From: CAYPHJ01 sp964410485
Lineage (GTDB): Bacteria; Desulfobacterota; Binatia; UBA9968
NCBI GenBank assembly: GCA_964410485.1
Contig: CAYPHJ010000083.1
Span: forward strand, 1-20,609
Direction: 5' to 3'
Length of the DNA: 20,609 nucleotides
Below, piece by piece: positions 1 through 7,575 of this stretch (the stretch's first letter is position 1; the number at the start of each line of letters is the position of its first letter). A program made the position numbers and the translations under genes. The notes below the pieces were generated by a model, which ran no database searches, was not told where the DNA came from, and saw only the letters and a program-made list of their open reading frames with translations.

Positions 1-1034
1 ATTTTATCCATTTTTGGATTCGCCGCCGTCCAGAAGATCACATCATCAATCTCGATAAGCTTACTTATGCCGGTAACCTGGAAAACCTCAAAGACATTGA
101 CTCCCACCGCTGCTATCGGTTCGTACTCGGCGACGTCTGCGACGCAGCTCTTGTGCAGCAATTGTTCAGCGATAATCATATTGATACAGTGATTCACTTT
201 GCCGCCGAGTCGCACGTCGATCGTTCTATTCTTGGGCCAGACGCGTTTGTCCGAACGAACGTCCATGGAACGTTCACCCTATTGGAGGCAGCTCGTAACC
301 AGTGGCGTGCAAACGGCGAATCCTACCGCTTTCTCCATGTCTCGACAGATGAAGTTTACGGTTCTTTGGGCCCGGACGAGCCGCCTTTCGATGAGAGAAC
401 CCCTTATAAGCCCACCAGCCCATACTCGGCAACGAAAGCGGCCTCCGATCACTTGGTTCGCGCTTACTACCATACTTACGGACTTCCTGTGCTGATCACT
501 AATTGTTCAAATAATTACGGGCCTTACCAATTTCCTGAGAAGCTGATTCCGCTCGTGATCCGGCAAGTACTGCGCGAGGAGTCGATCCCAGTCTACGGAG
601 ATGGTGGCAACATACGGGATTGGCTTTATGTCGAAGACCACTGCGCGGCCCTGGAAGCGGTACTCGAACGGGGTAGGAACGGCGAGACATATAATATCGG
701 AGGCGGAAATCAGTGGAAGAATGTCGATCTGGTCTACTTGATGTGCGACCTGCTGGACCAGAAGCTAGGTGGCAACGGACTGCGCCGGCGCTCCCTCGTG
801 AAATTCGTGCAGGACCGCCCGGGCCATGACCGGCGTTATGCGACAGATATCTCGCGAATTACTGGAGAGCTGGGATGGGGTCCTATTGAGGATCTCAGAA
901 CAGGTATCGAAAAGACTGTTGACTGGTATCTTGGCCATCAAGATTGGGTCCATAAAATGATATCGGGTGAATACAGCCGGTACTTCGAAACCCAGTATGC
1001 AGGTAGACTGTGTCGAATGGATAATGCGCGGTAG
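1..1034 (+). CDS. rmlB: dTDP-glucose 4,6-dehydratase, 5' end cut by window
   Basis: This enzyme converts dTDP-glucose to dTDP-4-keto-6-deoxyglucose, the second step toward dTDP-rhamnose and related deoxysugars, in the cytoplasm. The frame is open from base 3, well before the first internal GTG at 153, and the residues read there (INLDKLTYAGNLENL) are the family signature just after the Rossmann glycine motif. So only about 15-20 N-terminal residues, including GxxGxxG, are missing. Visible downstream are HFAAESHVDRS, the catalytic STDEVYG (from base 342), the YxxxK pair in PYSATKAASD (Tyr codon at 423), and NNYGPYQFPEKLIP. It is an extended short-chain dehydrogenase ending in a normal C-terminus with a TAG stop. 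No other rml genes are in the window; they may lie upstream. The family assignment is secure; the product made from the keto-sugar is not known. Confidence 0.95.
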   Translation, partial: FIHFWIRRRPEDHIINLDKLTYAGNLENLKDIDSHRCYRFVLGDVCDAALVQQLFSDNHIDTVIHFAAESHVDRSILGPDAFVRTNVHGTFTLLEAARNQWRANGESYRFLHVSTDEVYGSLGPDEPPFDERTPYKPTSPYSATKAASDHLVRAYYHTYGLPVLITNCSNNYGPYQFPEKLIPLVIRQVLREESIPVYGDGGNIRDWLYVEDHCAALEAVLERGRNGETYNIGGGNQWKNVDLVYLMCDLLDQKLGGNGLRRRSLVKFVQDRPGHDRRYATDISRITGELGWGPIEDLRTGIEKTVDWYLGHQDWVHKMISGEYSRYFETQYAGRLCRMDNAR

Positions 1035-1151
1035 CTGACCCCTCGTTGCTGCAGTTCAAGCTCCAGTGGGGTGAATTTTGTAGCGTCGATTGAGTTTCTA
1101 TTTACGGCTAGTCTAACTTAGCTCGTGTAAGTATCGGGTCGTCAGACGCAA

Positions 1152-1157
1152 AGAGGA
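1152..1157 (+). promoter_or_regulatory. Ribosome binding site choosing GTG 1164
   Basis: AGAGGA lies 6 bases before GTG 1164 but only 3 before the alternative TTG at 1161, so it favours GTG 1164 as the start of the following gene. Confidence 0.5.
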
Positions 1158-1163
1158 CCGTTG

Positions 1164-2195
1164 GTGAGAACATTTCGATTAAAGAGGACTCGTGAGACAA
1201 GCCGATATCTGAGCGCCGTTTCCTCGTTCCTGACGGTACTTTTGGTCTCGGCCATCCTATATCAGTTGGTTGCGTCCCCCAGGTTAGAGGAAACACGGGC
1301 GCCGACCAGCCGCCTCTCAGCTGAAATCCGCAACCTTCAAGAATTGGAGCCGCTTGCGAGAATCGAAACAGTGCGAGACTGGGTTTACAGAAATACAGAC
1401 GTTGCCGCCGATGAGAGCGTATTGTTGTCCTATGACCGATTTCCGCTGCATGTGCTCACACTCGATGAGATGCTCGACCTTCACAAACAAGACATCGGCG
1501 GGCATTTTTGTGCAGGCATCAACTATATACTCAAACGTGTGTATGACAGTTTAGGATACAACTCTTGGATGTACAATTACGGAGACGAGAGCGCGCTAAC
1601 CCACGCAGTTGCCTTAGTCGAGGTTAATGGAAAAATATATGCTCAGGATGCGTACTTTAATGTTTCATATGTGAATCAAGATGGCCAACCGTTACCGTTT
1701 TATGAGATGCTGGAAGGTCTAGTCGCTGGGAAGGAGCCCGATCAGAAAATCGGGCCGTCGTTATGGAGGGAAGTCCATCTAAAGGACGACCATTTAACGG
1801 ATGATACAAAATGGTGGGTTGCAGCAGGGGTGGACCGCGACACATGTACAACGTTAAGTGAAGATCGTTTTATCTGTCACTCAAAAACCTCCCTTAAGAA
1901 CTTTATTGACGTTCACCCATTGGATGAGACCTACACCTTCCTGTCCCAAAAGGGTTTTCCAAGAAACCTCCATTATCTCGCTTTATTTCCAATAGGAATA
2001 ACTGGAGACGAGTGGATTGATGATCCAGCGAAGAGCGAGATTCTACAGCGTATTATTGATATCCGAGAAGAGGCCCACCTTCGCGTTTCGATGTATTCCA
2101 TTCCGATTCAGCAAGAGCACATAGCCTTGATAGAGCACGAACCGGGTGGCCCACCCACCCGGACCTATTACATTGCCCCTTCGTTGTTTCAATAG
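1164..2195 (+). CDS. Membrane-anchored transglutaminase-like protein
   Basis: I do not recognise a named family. The product is about 343 residues. A basic N-terminus is followed by one hydrophobic segment (about residues 22-38, LTVLLVSAILYQLVAS), giving a likely signal anchor with the rest outside the cytoplasmic membrane. The middle shows a transglutaminase-like pattern: Cys116 in GGHFCAGINYIL at the head of a helix, then LGYNSW, His147 in LTHAVALVEV before a strand, and Asp162 in YAQDAYFN. This Cys-His-Asp order and spacing is typical of the transglutaminase/papain-like fold; the activity is inferred. The C-terminal third (about 200-343) has no recognised motif. It sits between rmlB and the exporter genes, separated from both, so it may be transcribed alone. 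A role in periplasmic processing is possible but unproven. Its middle looks more AT-rich than the flanking genes. Confidence 0.7.
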   Translation: MRTFRLKRTRETSRYLSAVSSFLTVLLVSAILYQLVASPRLEETRAPTSRLSAEIRNLQELEPLARIETVRDWVYRNTDVAADESVLLSYDRFPLHVLTLDEMLDLHKQDIGGHFCAGINYILKRVYDSLGYNSWMYNYGDESALTHAVALVEVNGKIYAQDAYFNVSYVNQDGQPLPFYEMLEGLVAGKEPDQKIGPSLWREVHLKDDHLTDDTKWWVAAGVDRDTCTTLSEDRFICHSKTSLKNFIDVHPLDETYTFLSQKGFPRNLHYLALFPIGITGDEWIDDPAKSEILQRIIDIREEAHLRVSMYSIPIQQEHIALIEHEPGGPPTRTYYIAPSLFQ

Positions 2196-2613
2196 TTTAT
2201 CCGTAATTTCTTGTCGGCATGAGAGTTCCCCTTTCAAAGTGATCATCTGGCGCGGGTTGATTAGACGATCCATGATCGCCTCAGCGATCACTCAAAGAGT
2301 TCGACCCTCTGATAGTGCATCCGAAACGGGGTGTCTAACTCAACTTCTTGTAGATAACGGCGCCAGAGACAGGAGCAGCGCCGCTAAACTATGCCTCCTA
2401 AGATTTCTGCCCAGGCGCGTCATTCGTCACGCCAGTCAGGTCGTAAAGCAGATGCTCAAGGCCGTCCGGAGAGGTGCTGGTACTAATGGTTTCTCGTAAC
2501 GCGTTCTTCTGCGCGCTGCGCTCGCGACTCCTGAAACGTGTGTTGTGTTTTGAACGGATTTGAGGTAAACGACCATCACCACGGGATGTCAGGTAAGGAT
2601 ATTTCGAAAGAGC
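2196..2613 (+). other. 418-base intergenic region without a supported gene
   Basis: No reading frame here has a recognisable product. One frame stays open from 2146 to 2499, but it overlaps the preceding gene, lacks a ribosome binding site at its internal ATG (2272), and its translation is Ser/Arg-rich without family features. The region holds a small perfect hairpin at 2273-2290. It probably contains the promoter of the export operon, but I could not pick a convincing -35/-10 pair. Confidence 0.5.
2273..2290. repeat. 7-bp perfect hairpin
   Basis: TGATCGC and GCGATCA form a perfect 7-bp stem around a CTCA loop, 77 bases after the stop of the transglutaminase-like gene. No T-run follows, so it is not a standard intrinsic terminator. 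It could be an operator-like or RNA structure, or chance. Confidence 0.35.
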
Positions 2614-3444
2614 ATGAACCCTCATCAAGCGCCCCGTGTATCCCTCATGGAAATGTTCGCCACTTTGTGGCGAAACCGTCATCTCACCTTTCAACTGACG
2701 AAACGGGAGGTTGTAGGTAGGTATCGTGGGTCTTTCCTGGGTATGGCCTGGTCTTTCTTCAACCCGCTTCTCATGCTTATGGTATATACTTTTGTTTTCT
2801 CTGTCGTCTTCAAAGCTCGCTGGGGTCTGGATGGTCGCGAGACTACCACGAATTTCGCCATTTTGTTATTCGTGGGAATGATCGTTCACGGAGTCTTTGC
2901 AGAATGCGCTAACCGCGCGCCTGGTCTAATTCTATCAAACGTTAACTACGTTAAAAGGGTGGTGTTTCCGCTTGAGATCCTACCGATGGTGGTCCTCGGT
3001 TCTGCGGTTTTTCATGCCGCGATTAATTTGCTCGTGCTCCTGCTGGTTCGGCTGATCCTTAGCCACGAATTTGCGTGGACCGTCGTCTTTACCCCTGTCG
3101 TTTTTCTCCCTTTGTTGATCGGCACCTTGGGTGTGGCATGGTTCCTGTCCGCAATTGGTGTTTATCTGCGGGATATTAGCCAGACCATTGGCGTTTTGAC
3201 CATGATGCTTTTGTTCCTCTCTCCGGTTTTCTATCCCGTTACCGCCCTGCCGCAGCCGTACCAGGCATGGATCAAATTGAATCCCCTTACGTTCATCATC
3301 GAAGAAAGCCGCGGGGTCCTGGTCTTTGGGCAATTACCTAATTGGGGTGGATGGGCGAGTATGCTCTTAGTCAGCATCGGGGCCGCTTGGGTGGGGTTCT
3401 GGTGGTTCCAAAGTACCCGCAAAGGTTTTGCCGATGTCGTCTGA
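2614..3444 (+). CDS. wzm: ABC-2 type polysaccharide export permease
   Basis: This is the membrane half of an ABC transporter that exports a completed glycan across the inner membrane in the ATP-dependent (Wzm/Wzt) route. The 276-residue length is typical. The N-terminus carries an amphipathic LWRNRHLTFQLTKREVVGRY segment, as in O-antigen and teichoic-acid permeases. About six hydrophobic segments follow (near 51-68, 82-98, 120-148, 155-181, 192-212 and 247-265), with the family-typical GSFLGMAWSFFNPL before the first and LSPVFYPV and LNPLTFIIE near the end. ATG 2614 is chosen because it starts at the usual place for the family, although the purine-rich GAAAGAG just before it is very close. 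The gene overlaps the next one by 11 bases, so the two are almost certainly co-translated. Confident as to family; substrate unknown. Confidence 0.93.
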   Translation: MNPHQAPRVSLMEMFATLWRNRHLTFQLTKREVVGRYRGSFLGMAWSFFNPLLMLMVYTFVFSVVFKARWGLDGRETTTNFAILLFVGMIVHGVFAECANRAPGLILSNVNYVKRVVFPLEILPMVVLGSAVFHAAINLLVLLLVRLILSHEFAWTVVFTPVVFLPLLIGTLGVAWFLSAIGVYLRDISQTIGVLTMMLLFLSPVFYPVTALPQPYQAWIKLNPLTFIIEESRGVLVFGQLPNWGGWASMLLVSIGAAWVGFWWFQSTRKGFADVV

Positions 3445-4828
3445 TAAAATTGCTATTCGGATTAGCAATGTCTCCAAATGCTATGAAATATACGAGCGAC
3501 CGCAAGATCGACTGAAGCAGTCGGTCCATCCCCGCTTTCAGAGGCTGTTTGGCAGGCCGCCTAAAAGATATTACCGTGAATTTTGGGCATTAAAAGACGT
3601 GTCCTTTGAGGTGAATCAAGGAGAAGCAGTTGGTATCATTGGGCGTAATGGCGCAGGCAAATCTACATTACTTCAAACAATCTGTGGAACCCTCAATCCG
3701 ACCACCGGATCAGTGGAAGTCAACGGTACTGTGGCGGCCCTCTTGGAACTCGGAAGCGGCTTCAACCCCGAGTTTACCGGGCGAGAAAATGTGTATTTGA
3801 GCGCATCAATGCTCGGTCTTACAAAGGAGGAGATCGATAACAGGTTTGATGAAATTGCCGCCTTTGCCGATATTGGAGATTTCTTAGAGCAGCCGATCAA
3901 GATTTACAGCTCAGGAATGTTGATGCGACTAGCCTTTGCGGTAAACACGTGCGTCGATCCCGAAATTCTGATCGTCGATGAGGCGCTGGGAGTAGGGGAC
4001 GCGCCGTTTCAGTCGAAATGTTTCAAACGGCTGAAACAGCTAATAAGCGATGGTACCAGTATCCTGTTTGTTTCGCACGATATTTCCACCGTGCGTTCGA
4101 TTTGCGATCGGGCATTATGGCTAAAGAGTGGCCAAACAGAAATGTGGGGAGATGCAAACGAAGTTGTCAAACAATATGAAAAATTTTGCTGGCAAGAGCA
4201 GGGAGTCGTGTTGGAGGCTTCACAAACTATACACAATGATGTATTCCCCGATCCGCTGGCTTTTCAGGTAAATGGTAGGAGCGATGTTTCTTTCGCGCCC
4301 TCGATATTATTTGCACCAAACCCTGCATTTGAGACTAATTACCAGCGTTCTAGGATGGGCACCGGTGCCGTAGTGATTAGGAATTTTCTTATGCTAAATA
4401 AAGAGGGTCTCCGAGTATCGTCCTGTGAATATAACGAGAAGCTCGCGCTTTTGTATCTTTTGGAAATTCGGGAGCCGGTGAACTCAGACTTTATTCTCGG
4501 GCTCAGACTACGTGACACGAAGGGAAATTTTGTGTATTCCGCCAATGATATTAATGCAATCCATCGGCTTGAGGCGAAACCGGGTGACCGGTACGTTGTT
4601 TCGAGTGAGGTTAAAATACCATTGGCCCCCCAAGATTATGTGGTTTTAACAGGGATTTTTGGTTTTAAAGATGGTACGGCGTTTTCGAATGGGGCTTATG
4701 ATTTTTCAAAATCCGTAATTTGGGACGTAATTGAAGATGCCGCGTATTTGAGAGTACATCCGTTTAAACTGATGCCGTTGGTTGGGCCCGTTAGCACCTC
4801 GTTCGATCTAAGAATAAGAAAACTTTGA
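3434..4828 (+). CDS. wzt: Polysaccharide ABC transporter ATPase with C-terminal glycan-binding domain
   Basis: This is the ATPase partner of the upstream permease. From ATG 3434 (AAAGG 8 bases upstream; the in-frame TTG at 3428 is less likely) it has 464 residues. The nucleotide-binding domain shows Walker A GRNGAGKST (about 70-78), the signature YSSGMLMRLAF (about 158-168), Walker B ILIVDEALGVGD (about 178-189) and the switch His in FVSHD (about 215). The protein continues roughly 200 residues beyond the ATPase domain. That C-terminal part is rich in beta strands, as in Wzt proteins such as those of E. coli O8/O9a, where it binds the modified non-reducing end of the O-antigen and selects the chain for export. 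The extension is seen; its ligand is inferred. The methyltransferase genes that follow directly could provide such an end modification. The 3' half of the gene is visibly AT-rich. Confidence 0.93.
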   Translation: MSSDKIAIRISNVSKCYEIYERPQDRLKQSVHPRFQRLFGRPPKRYYREFWALKDVSFEVNQGEAVGIIGRNGAGKSTLLQTICGTLNPTTGSVEVNGTVAALLELGSGFNPEFTGRENVYLSASMLGLTKEEIDNRFDEIAAFADIGDFLEQPIKIYSSGMLMRLAFAVNTCVDPEILIVDEALGVGDAPFQSKCFKRLKQLISDGTSILFVSHDISTVRSICDRALWLKSGQTEMWGDANEVVKQYEKFCWQEQGVVLEASQTIHNDVFPDPLAFQVNGRSDVSFAPSILFAPNPAFETNYQRSRMGTGAVVIRNFLMLNKEGLRVSSCEYNEKLALLYLLEIREPVNSDFILGLRLRDTKGNFVYSANDINAIHRLEAKPGDRYVVSSEVKIPLAPQDYVVLTGIFGFKDGTAFSNGAYDFSKSVIWDVIEDAAYLRVHPFKLMPLVGPVSTSFDLRIRKL

Positions 4829-4832
4829 GAAC

Positions 4833-5540
4833 ATGCAGGAAAACGTCTTCACGAAGATTCCTGGACGCCCAGACATCGAGCTCCCTGCGTTTTACGAAAA
4901 CTTCAAGTCGTATTATCGCAATTGTGAGTTACAAACCAAGGCTTGGTTCGTGACGAACACCGGACCCGATTGGGTCTACATTGATTGTGGTGCGAACATC
5001 GGTTATTACAGCATTCTTTTTTCTCAGCTTTCCCCTCGGGGAAGCGTGCACGCGGTGGAACCTACTTCAACAGTGGAAATGCTCGCCACAAATATTGCGC
5101 ACAATCGTTGTAATAACGTAACGATTCACCGAGTGGCGTTAGGACAAAAGCCGGGACGTCGTGTGGAGAAGATTTTCCGTATCTGGGGAGAAGCACCTGA
5201 AGAGTTAGAGTATGACTTTACAACACTCGACCAATTTGTTTCAGATTTGAATTTGCAAAAATTGGATTGTGTTAAGATCGATGTAGATTCATTCGACTTC
5301 GAAGTCCTAATGGGCGCCGAACGAATGCTGGAACGGTTCGACCCCTGGGTTGTAGTCGAGTTGAACCATGCCCTCTCTATGCGTGGCTACTCCAATATGG
5401 AAGCTCTGGCCTGGTTGTTGAAACGAGGTTATCGACAGTGCTTAGTGGTAGATTACGATAATTTCGTTTTGCGACGCTCTGTTCCGCCGTCAGCTTATCT
5501 GACACACAATATGATTCAGCTAAACTTTTCTGTATCATGA
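4833..5540 (+). CDS. FkbM-type SAM-dependent methyltransferase
   Basis: A predicted methyltransferase of 235 residues, likely acting on a sugar hydroxyl of the exported glycan or its precursor. Motif I is DCGANIGYYS (51-60), the acidic end of the second strand is VEPTS (75-79), and the family-typical KIDVDSFDFEVLMGA (148-162) follows, then VVVELNH near 173-179. In FkbM members the last block is usually KIDVEGxE; here the residues are KIDVDSFD, a mild departure. The gene starts 4 bases after wzt and its TGA overlaps the next ATG in an ATGA junction, so it belongs to the wzm-wzt operon. The site of methylation cannot be told from sequence. Confidence 0.85.
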   Translation: MQENVFTKIPGRPDIELPAFYENFKSYYRNCELQTKAWFVTNTGPDWVYIDCGANIGYYSILFSQLSPRGSVHAVEPTSTVEMLATNIAHNRCNNVTIHRVALGQKPGRRVEKIFRIWGEAPEELEYDFTTLDQFVSDLNLQKLDCVKIDVDSFDFEVLMGAERMLERFDPWVVVELNHALSMRGYSNMEALAWLLKRGYRQCLVVDYDNFVLRRSVPPSAYLTHNMIQLNFSVS

Positions 5541-6313
5541 CGGCCATTAACGAGTTTATGCACCCACCGTATGCTGTTCCCTTAGCACGAGTAGGTGAAT
5601 TCTTTCCATTGCGCAGGACGTGCGTTCCCAGAGCATCAACAAGGCGGTTGGATGAATGGAAAATGGAAGAGGACGACGCTCCCATTTTGCGGTTTTTGTA
5701 CGATGCACATCAGCCGCGACGGCATTTGGAATTTGGCACTTGGCAGGGTTGGGGTACTTCGCTTTGTCTTGAATCCTGCGCTGCGACGGTTTGGACTATC
5801 AACCTACCAGAAGGTGAGGCTCGACCGGATGGGACATGGGCGTATGGTGAGCGAGTCCTTGATGACAGGAACGCTCCTCACGATATTGTGACGGTGAACT
5901 ACGGCGAAGATGAAGCTGGTCCGAGAACCTATCATCGCACGGATGCAAGGAGTTATATAGGGCGCATTTACCGGGAGAAAGGTCTCGGGAACAGAGTCTG
6001 TCAAATCTACTGCGACAGTCGTGAATGGGACGTTTCGAATTACCCGCCAGATTTTTTTGACAGTGTTCTCATTGACGGAGGACACAACGCAGATGTAGTG
6101 ATTAACGACTCCCGCAAGGCATTGCAGGTTCTACGCTCCGGCGGACTCCTTATGTGGCATGATTTTTGTCCTTATCCTGAGATACGGTCACGATTCGAAA
6201 CAGTGAATGGAGTAACGAGGGGGATAGAGTCGATCCTGCCCGAGCTCGACGCCCAATTAGCAGAGCTCTGCTGGATTAATCCCAGTTGGATACTTCTTGG
6301 TATAAAGAAGTGA
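5537..6313 (+). CDS. Class I SAM-dependent methyltransferase (Methyltransf_24/CmcI-like)
   Basis: A predicted 258-residue O-methyltransferase of the type seen in glycan and antibiotic clusters (CmcI and relatives). SAM motif I is LEFGTWQGWGTS (64-75). The second conserved block is FDSVLIDGGHNADVVINDSR (174-193), where the LIDGGH Asp and His are the likely metal/substrate residues, and GGLLMWHDF follows (202-210). The start is the ATG whose last base pairs overlap the preceding TGA (ATGA, 5537-5540), which implies translational coupling. It is the last gene of the export operon; a weak terminator-like structure follows. Family confident, substrate unknown. Confidence 0.82.
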   Translation: MTAINEFMHPPYAVPLARVGEFFPLRRTCVPRASTRRLDEWKMEEDDAPILRFLYDAHQPRRHLEFGTWQGWGTSLCLESCAATVWTINLPEGEARPDGTWAYGERVLDDRNAPHDIVTVNYGEDEAGPRTYHRTDARSYIGRIYREKGLGNRVCQIYCDSREWDVSNYPPDFFDSVLIDGGHNADVVINDSRKALQVLRSGGLLMWHDFCPYPEIRSRFETVNGVTRGIESILPELDAQLAELCWINPSWILLGIKK

Positions 6314-6350
6314 CCTCCTTTGGGATCTTTGCGTGTCAATGTAACTGCTA

Positions 6351-6384
6351 AGAGGGTCTCCTCTGGGCAACCACTTGCTTTTTT
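6351..6384 (+). terminator. Weak intrinsic-terminator-like structure
   Basis: An AGAGG-GTCT-CCTCT hairpin (6351-6364) is followed by GCAA-CCAC-TTGC (6367-6378) and then six T (6379-6384). The T-run and position, 37 bases after the export operon stop, fit a terminator, but the last stem is only 4 bp (6 with G-T pairs), so termination would be weak. Confidence 0.3.
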
Positions 6385-6420
6385 GCCGCCATTAATCCGA
6401 TGCGGTGTAAACTGAGTGTG

Positions 6421-6518
6421 TTTTCTCGCGACGCGCAATTGGCCCTGTGTCAAGCGATGCTTCGGCTGCGACCTGGTTGGCAGAGACAAAGGCAGTGTTC
6501 GGTAGCGACGCGAGAAAA
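6421..6518. repeat. Interrupted 10-bp inverted repeat upstream of epimerase gene
   Basis: TTTTCTCGCG (6421-6430) is repeated exactly in inverted form as CGCGAGAAAA (6509-6518), and three more bases match after one mismatch. The arms are 78 bases apart and the second ends 23 bases before the GTG start. It could be a paired regulator-binding site or a long hairpin; nothing identifies a binding protein. Confidence 0.4.
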
Positions 6519-6541
6519 GACTATTTGTTACGAGGGAGAAC

Positions 6542-7552
6542 GTGAAAAACAATCTCATACTCGTTTGTGGAGCCGGTGGTTTTATCGGCGGGCATCTTGT
6601 CGCGGATCTTTTGCGGCAAGGCTTTGCGCGCATCCGCGCGGTCGATATTAAACCTCGGGACCGCTGGTATCAGCTATTCCACGGGGTTGAAAACTGTGGC
6701 TCGGTAGATCTAAAAGAGCGGACTGCCTGCGAGCAGGCTGTAAAGGGTGTCGATTGGGTATACAACCTCGCCGCGGACATGGGTGGGATGGGTTTTATCG
6801 AGAACAATCGTGCCCTGTGCATGTTGAGCGTACTAATTAACACGCAACTATTGATGGCCGCGCGTGACGCCGGCGTGCATCGCTACTTTTTCTCGTCCTC
6901 GGCCTGCGTTTATAATCATAGCCTGCAAACCGATCCGGGGGTTACCGGCTTGAAAGAAGCGGACGCATACCCGGCCATGCCCGAAGATGGGTACGGTTGG
7001 GAGAAGCTTTTCAGTGAACGAATGTGCAGACATTTTACCGAGGACTTCGGTTTGGTTACAAGAGTGGCGCGCCTTCACAACGTCTATGGCCCTTTGGGAA
7101 CTTTTGATGGAGGCCGTGAAAAAGCGCCGGCGGCAATCACTCGTAAAGTGATTGAAGCAAAGCTCAACGGAAAACACGAAATAGAGATCTGGGGTAGCGG
7201 CGAGCAGACCCGGAGCTTCATGTATATCGAGGACTGTATTAAAGGCCTGCAGGACATCATGTGTAGCGAAACGATCACGTTTCCGATCAATCTAGGAAGT
7301 GCGGAAAAAGTATCAATCAATCAGTTGGTCGACGTTGTGGAAGAGACCGCTGGTATTAAGTTGAAACGCACTTACAACCTGAACGCACCCAAGGGTGTTA
7401 ATGGGCGTAATAGCGATAACACGTTGATCCGGAAAATACTCGGGTGGGAGCCTTCAACCCCACTCAGGGAGGGCATTGAAAAAACTTACAGATGGATTTA
7501 CGAACAGATCAAGAGCGGCATATCCAAGGACTTGGCAGTAAATATCGATTGA
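6542..7552 (+). CDS. NAD-dependent epimerase, GDP-mannose 3,5-epimerase-like
   Basis: An extended short-chain dehydrogenase of 336 residues that closely follows the GDP-mannose 3,5-epimerase (GME) pattern, an enzyme that converts GDP-mannose to GDP-L-galactose/GDP-L-gulose. The NAD motif is GAGGFIG (10-16). The diagnostic NLAADMGGMGFIE run (75-87), SSACVY (119-124), YGWEK (151-155), LHNVYGPLGTFDGGREKAPAA (178-198) and TRSFMYIEDC are all GME hallmarks. By analogy with the plant enzyme, Cys122 and Lys194 are the acid/base pair, with Tyr151 and Lys155 as the redox pair. The GTG start has GAGGGA just upstream (4-base spacing). A methyltransferase gene follows after 23 bases. Homologues can have other sugar nucleotide substrates, so the exact reaction is inferred. 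Confidence 0.85.
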   Translation: MKNNLILVCGAGGFIGGHLVADLLRQGFARIRAVDIKPRDRWYQLFHGVENCGSVDLKERTACEQAVKGVDWVYNLAADMGGMGFIENNRALCMLSVLINTQLLMAARDAGVHRYFFSSSACVYNHSLQTDPGVTGLKEADAYPAMPEDGYGWEKLFSERMCRHFTEDFGLVTRVARLHNVYGPLGTFDGGREKAPAAITRKVIEAKLNGKHEIEIWGSGEQTRSFMYIEDCIKGLQDIMCSETITFPINLGSAEKVSINQLVDVVEETAGIKLKRTYNLNAPKGVNGRNSDNTLIRKILGWEPSTPLREGIEKTYRWIYEQIKSGISKDLAVNID

Positions 7553-7563
7553 AAGGCCGAACT

Positions 7564-7571
7564 GGAGGAGG
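7564..7571 (+). promoter_or_regulatory. Strong ribosome binding site fixing ATG 7576
   Basis: GGAGGAGG ends 4 bases before ATG 7576. It decides against the longer in-frame ATG at 7492, which would overlap the preceding epimerase gene and has no such site. Confidence 0.75.
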
Positions 7572-7575
7572 TTCG

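Noticed and set aside
1038..1072. ACCCC...GGGGT inverted repeat after rmlB as a terminator
   Set aside because: The stem is 5 bp over a 25-base loop and only a short TTTT follows after GAA, too weak to call.
1090..1117. Possible promoter TTGAGT-16-TCTAAC before the transglutaminase-like gene
   Set aside because: Both boxes match the consensus at only four of six positions and the spacing is short; such matches are common by chance.
2146..2499. 117-codon open frame between the transglutaminase-like gene and wzm
   Set aside because: It overlaps the end of the upstream gene, has no ribosome binding site at either ATG, and its Ser/Arg-rich translation shows no family feature.
6172..6633. 153-codon minus-strand open frame covering the 6314-6541 spacer
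   Set aside because: It extends into two well-supported plus-strand genes, has a Pro/Arg/Ser-rich translation with no motif and no ribosome binding site that I could support.
7492..7575. Longer N-terminus for the methyltransferase at 7576
   Set aside because: It would overlap the epimerase gene by 61 bases, and the strong GGAGGAGG site and family start point to ATG 7576.
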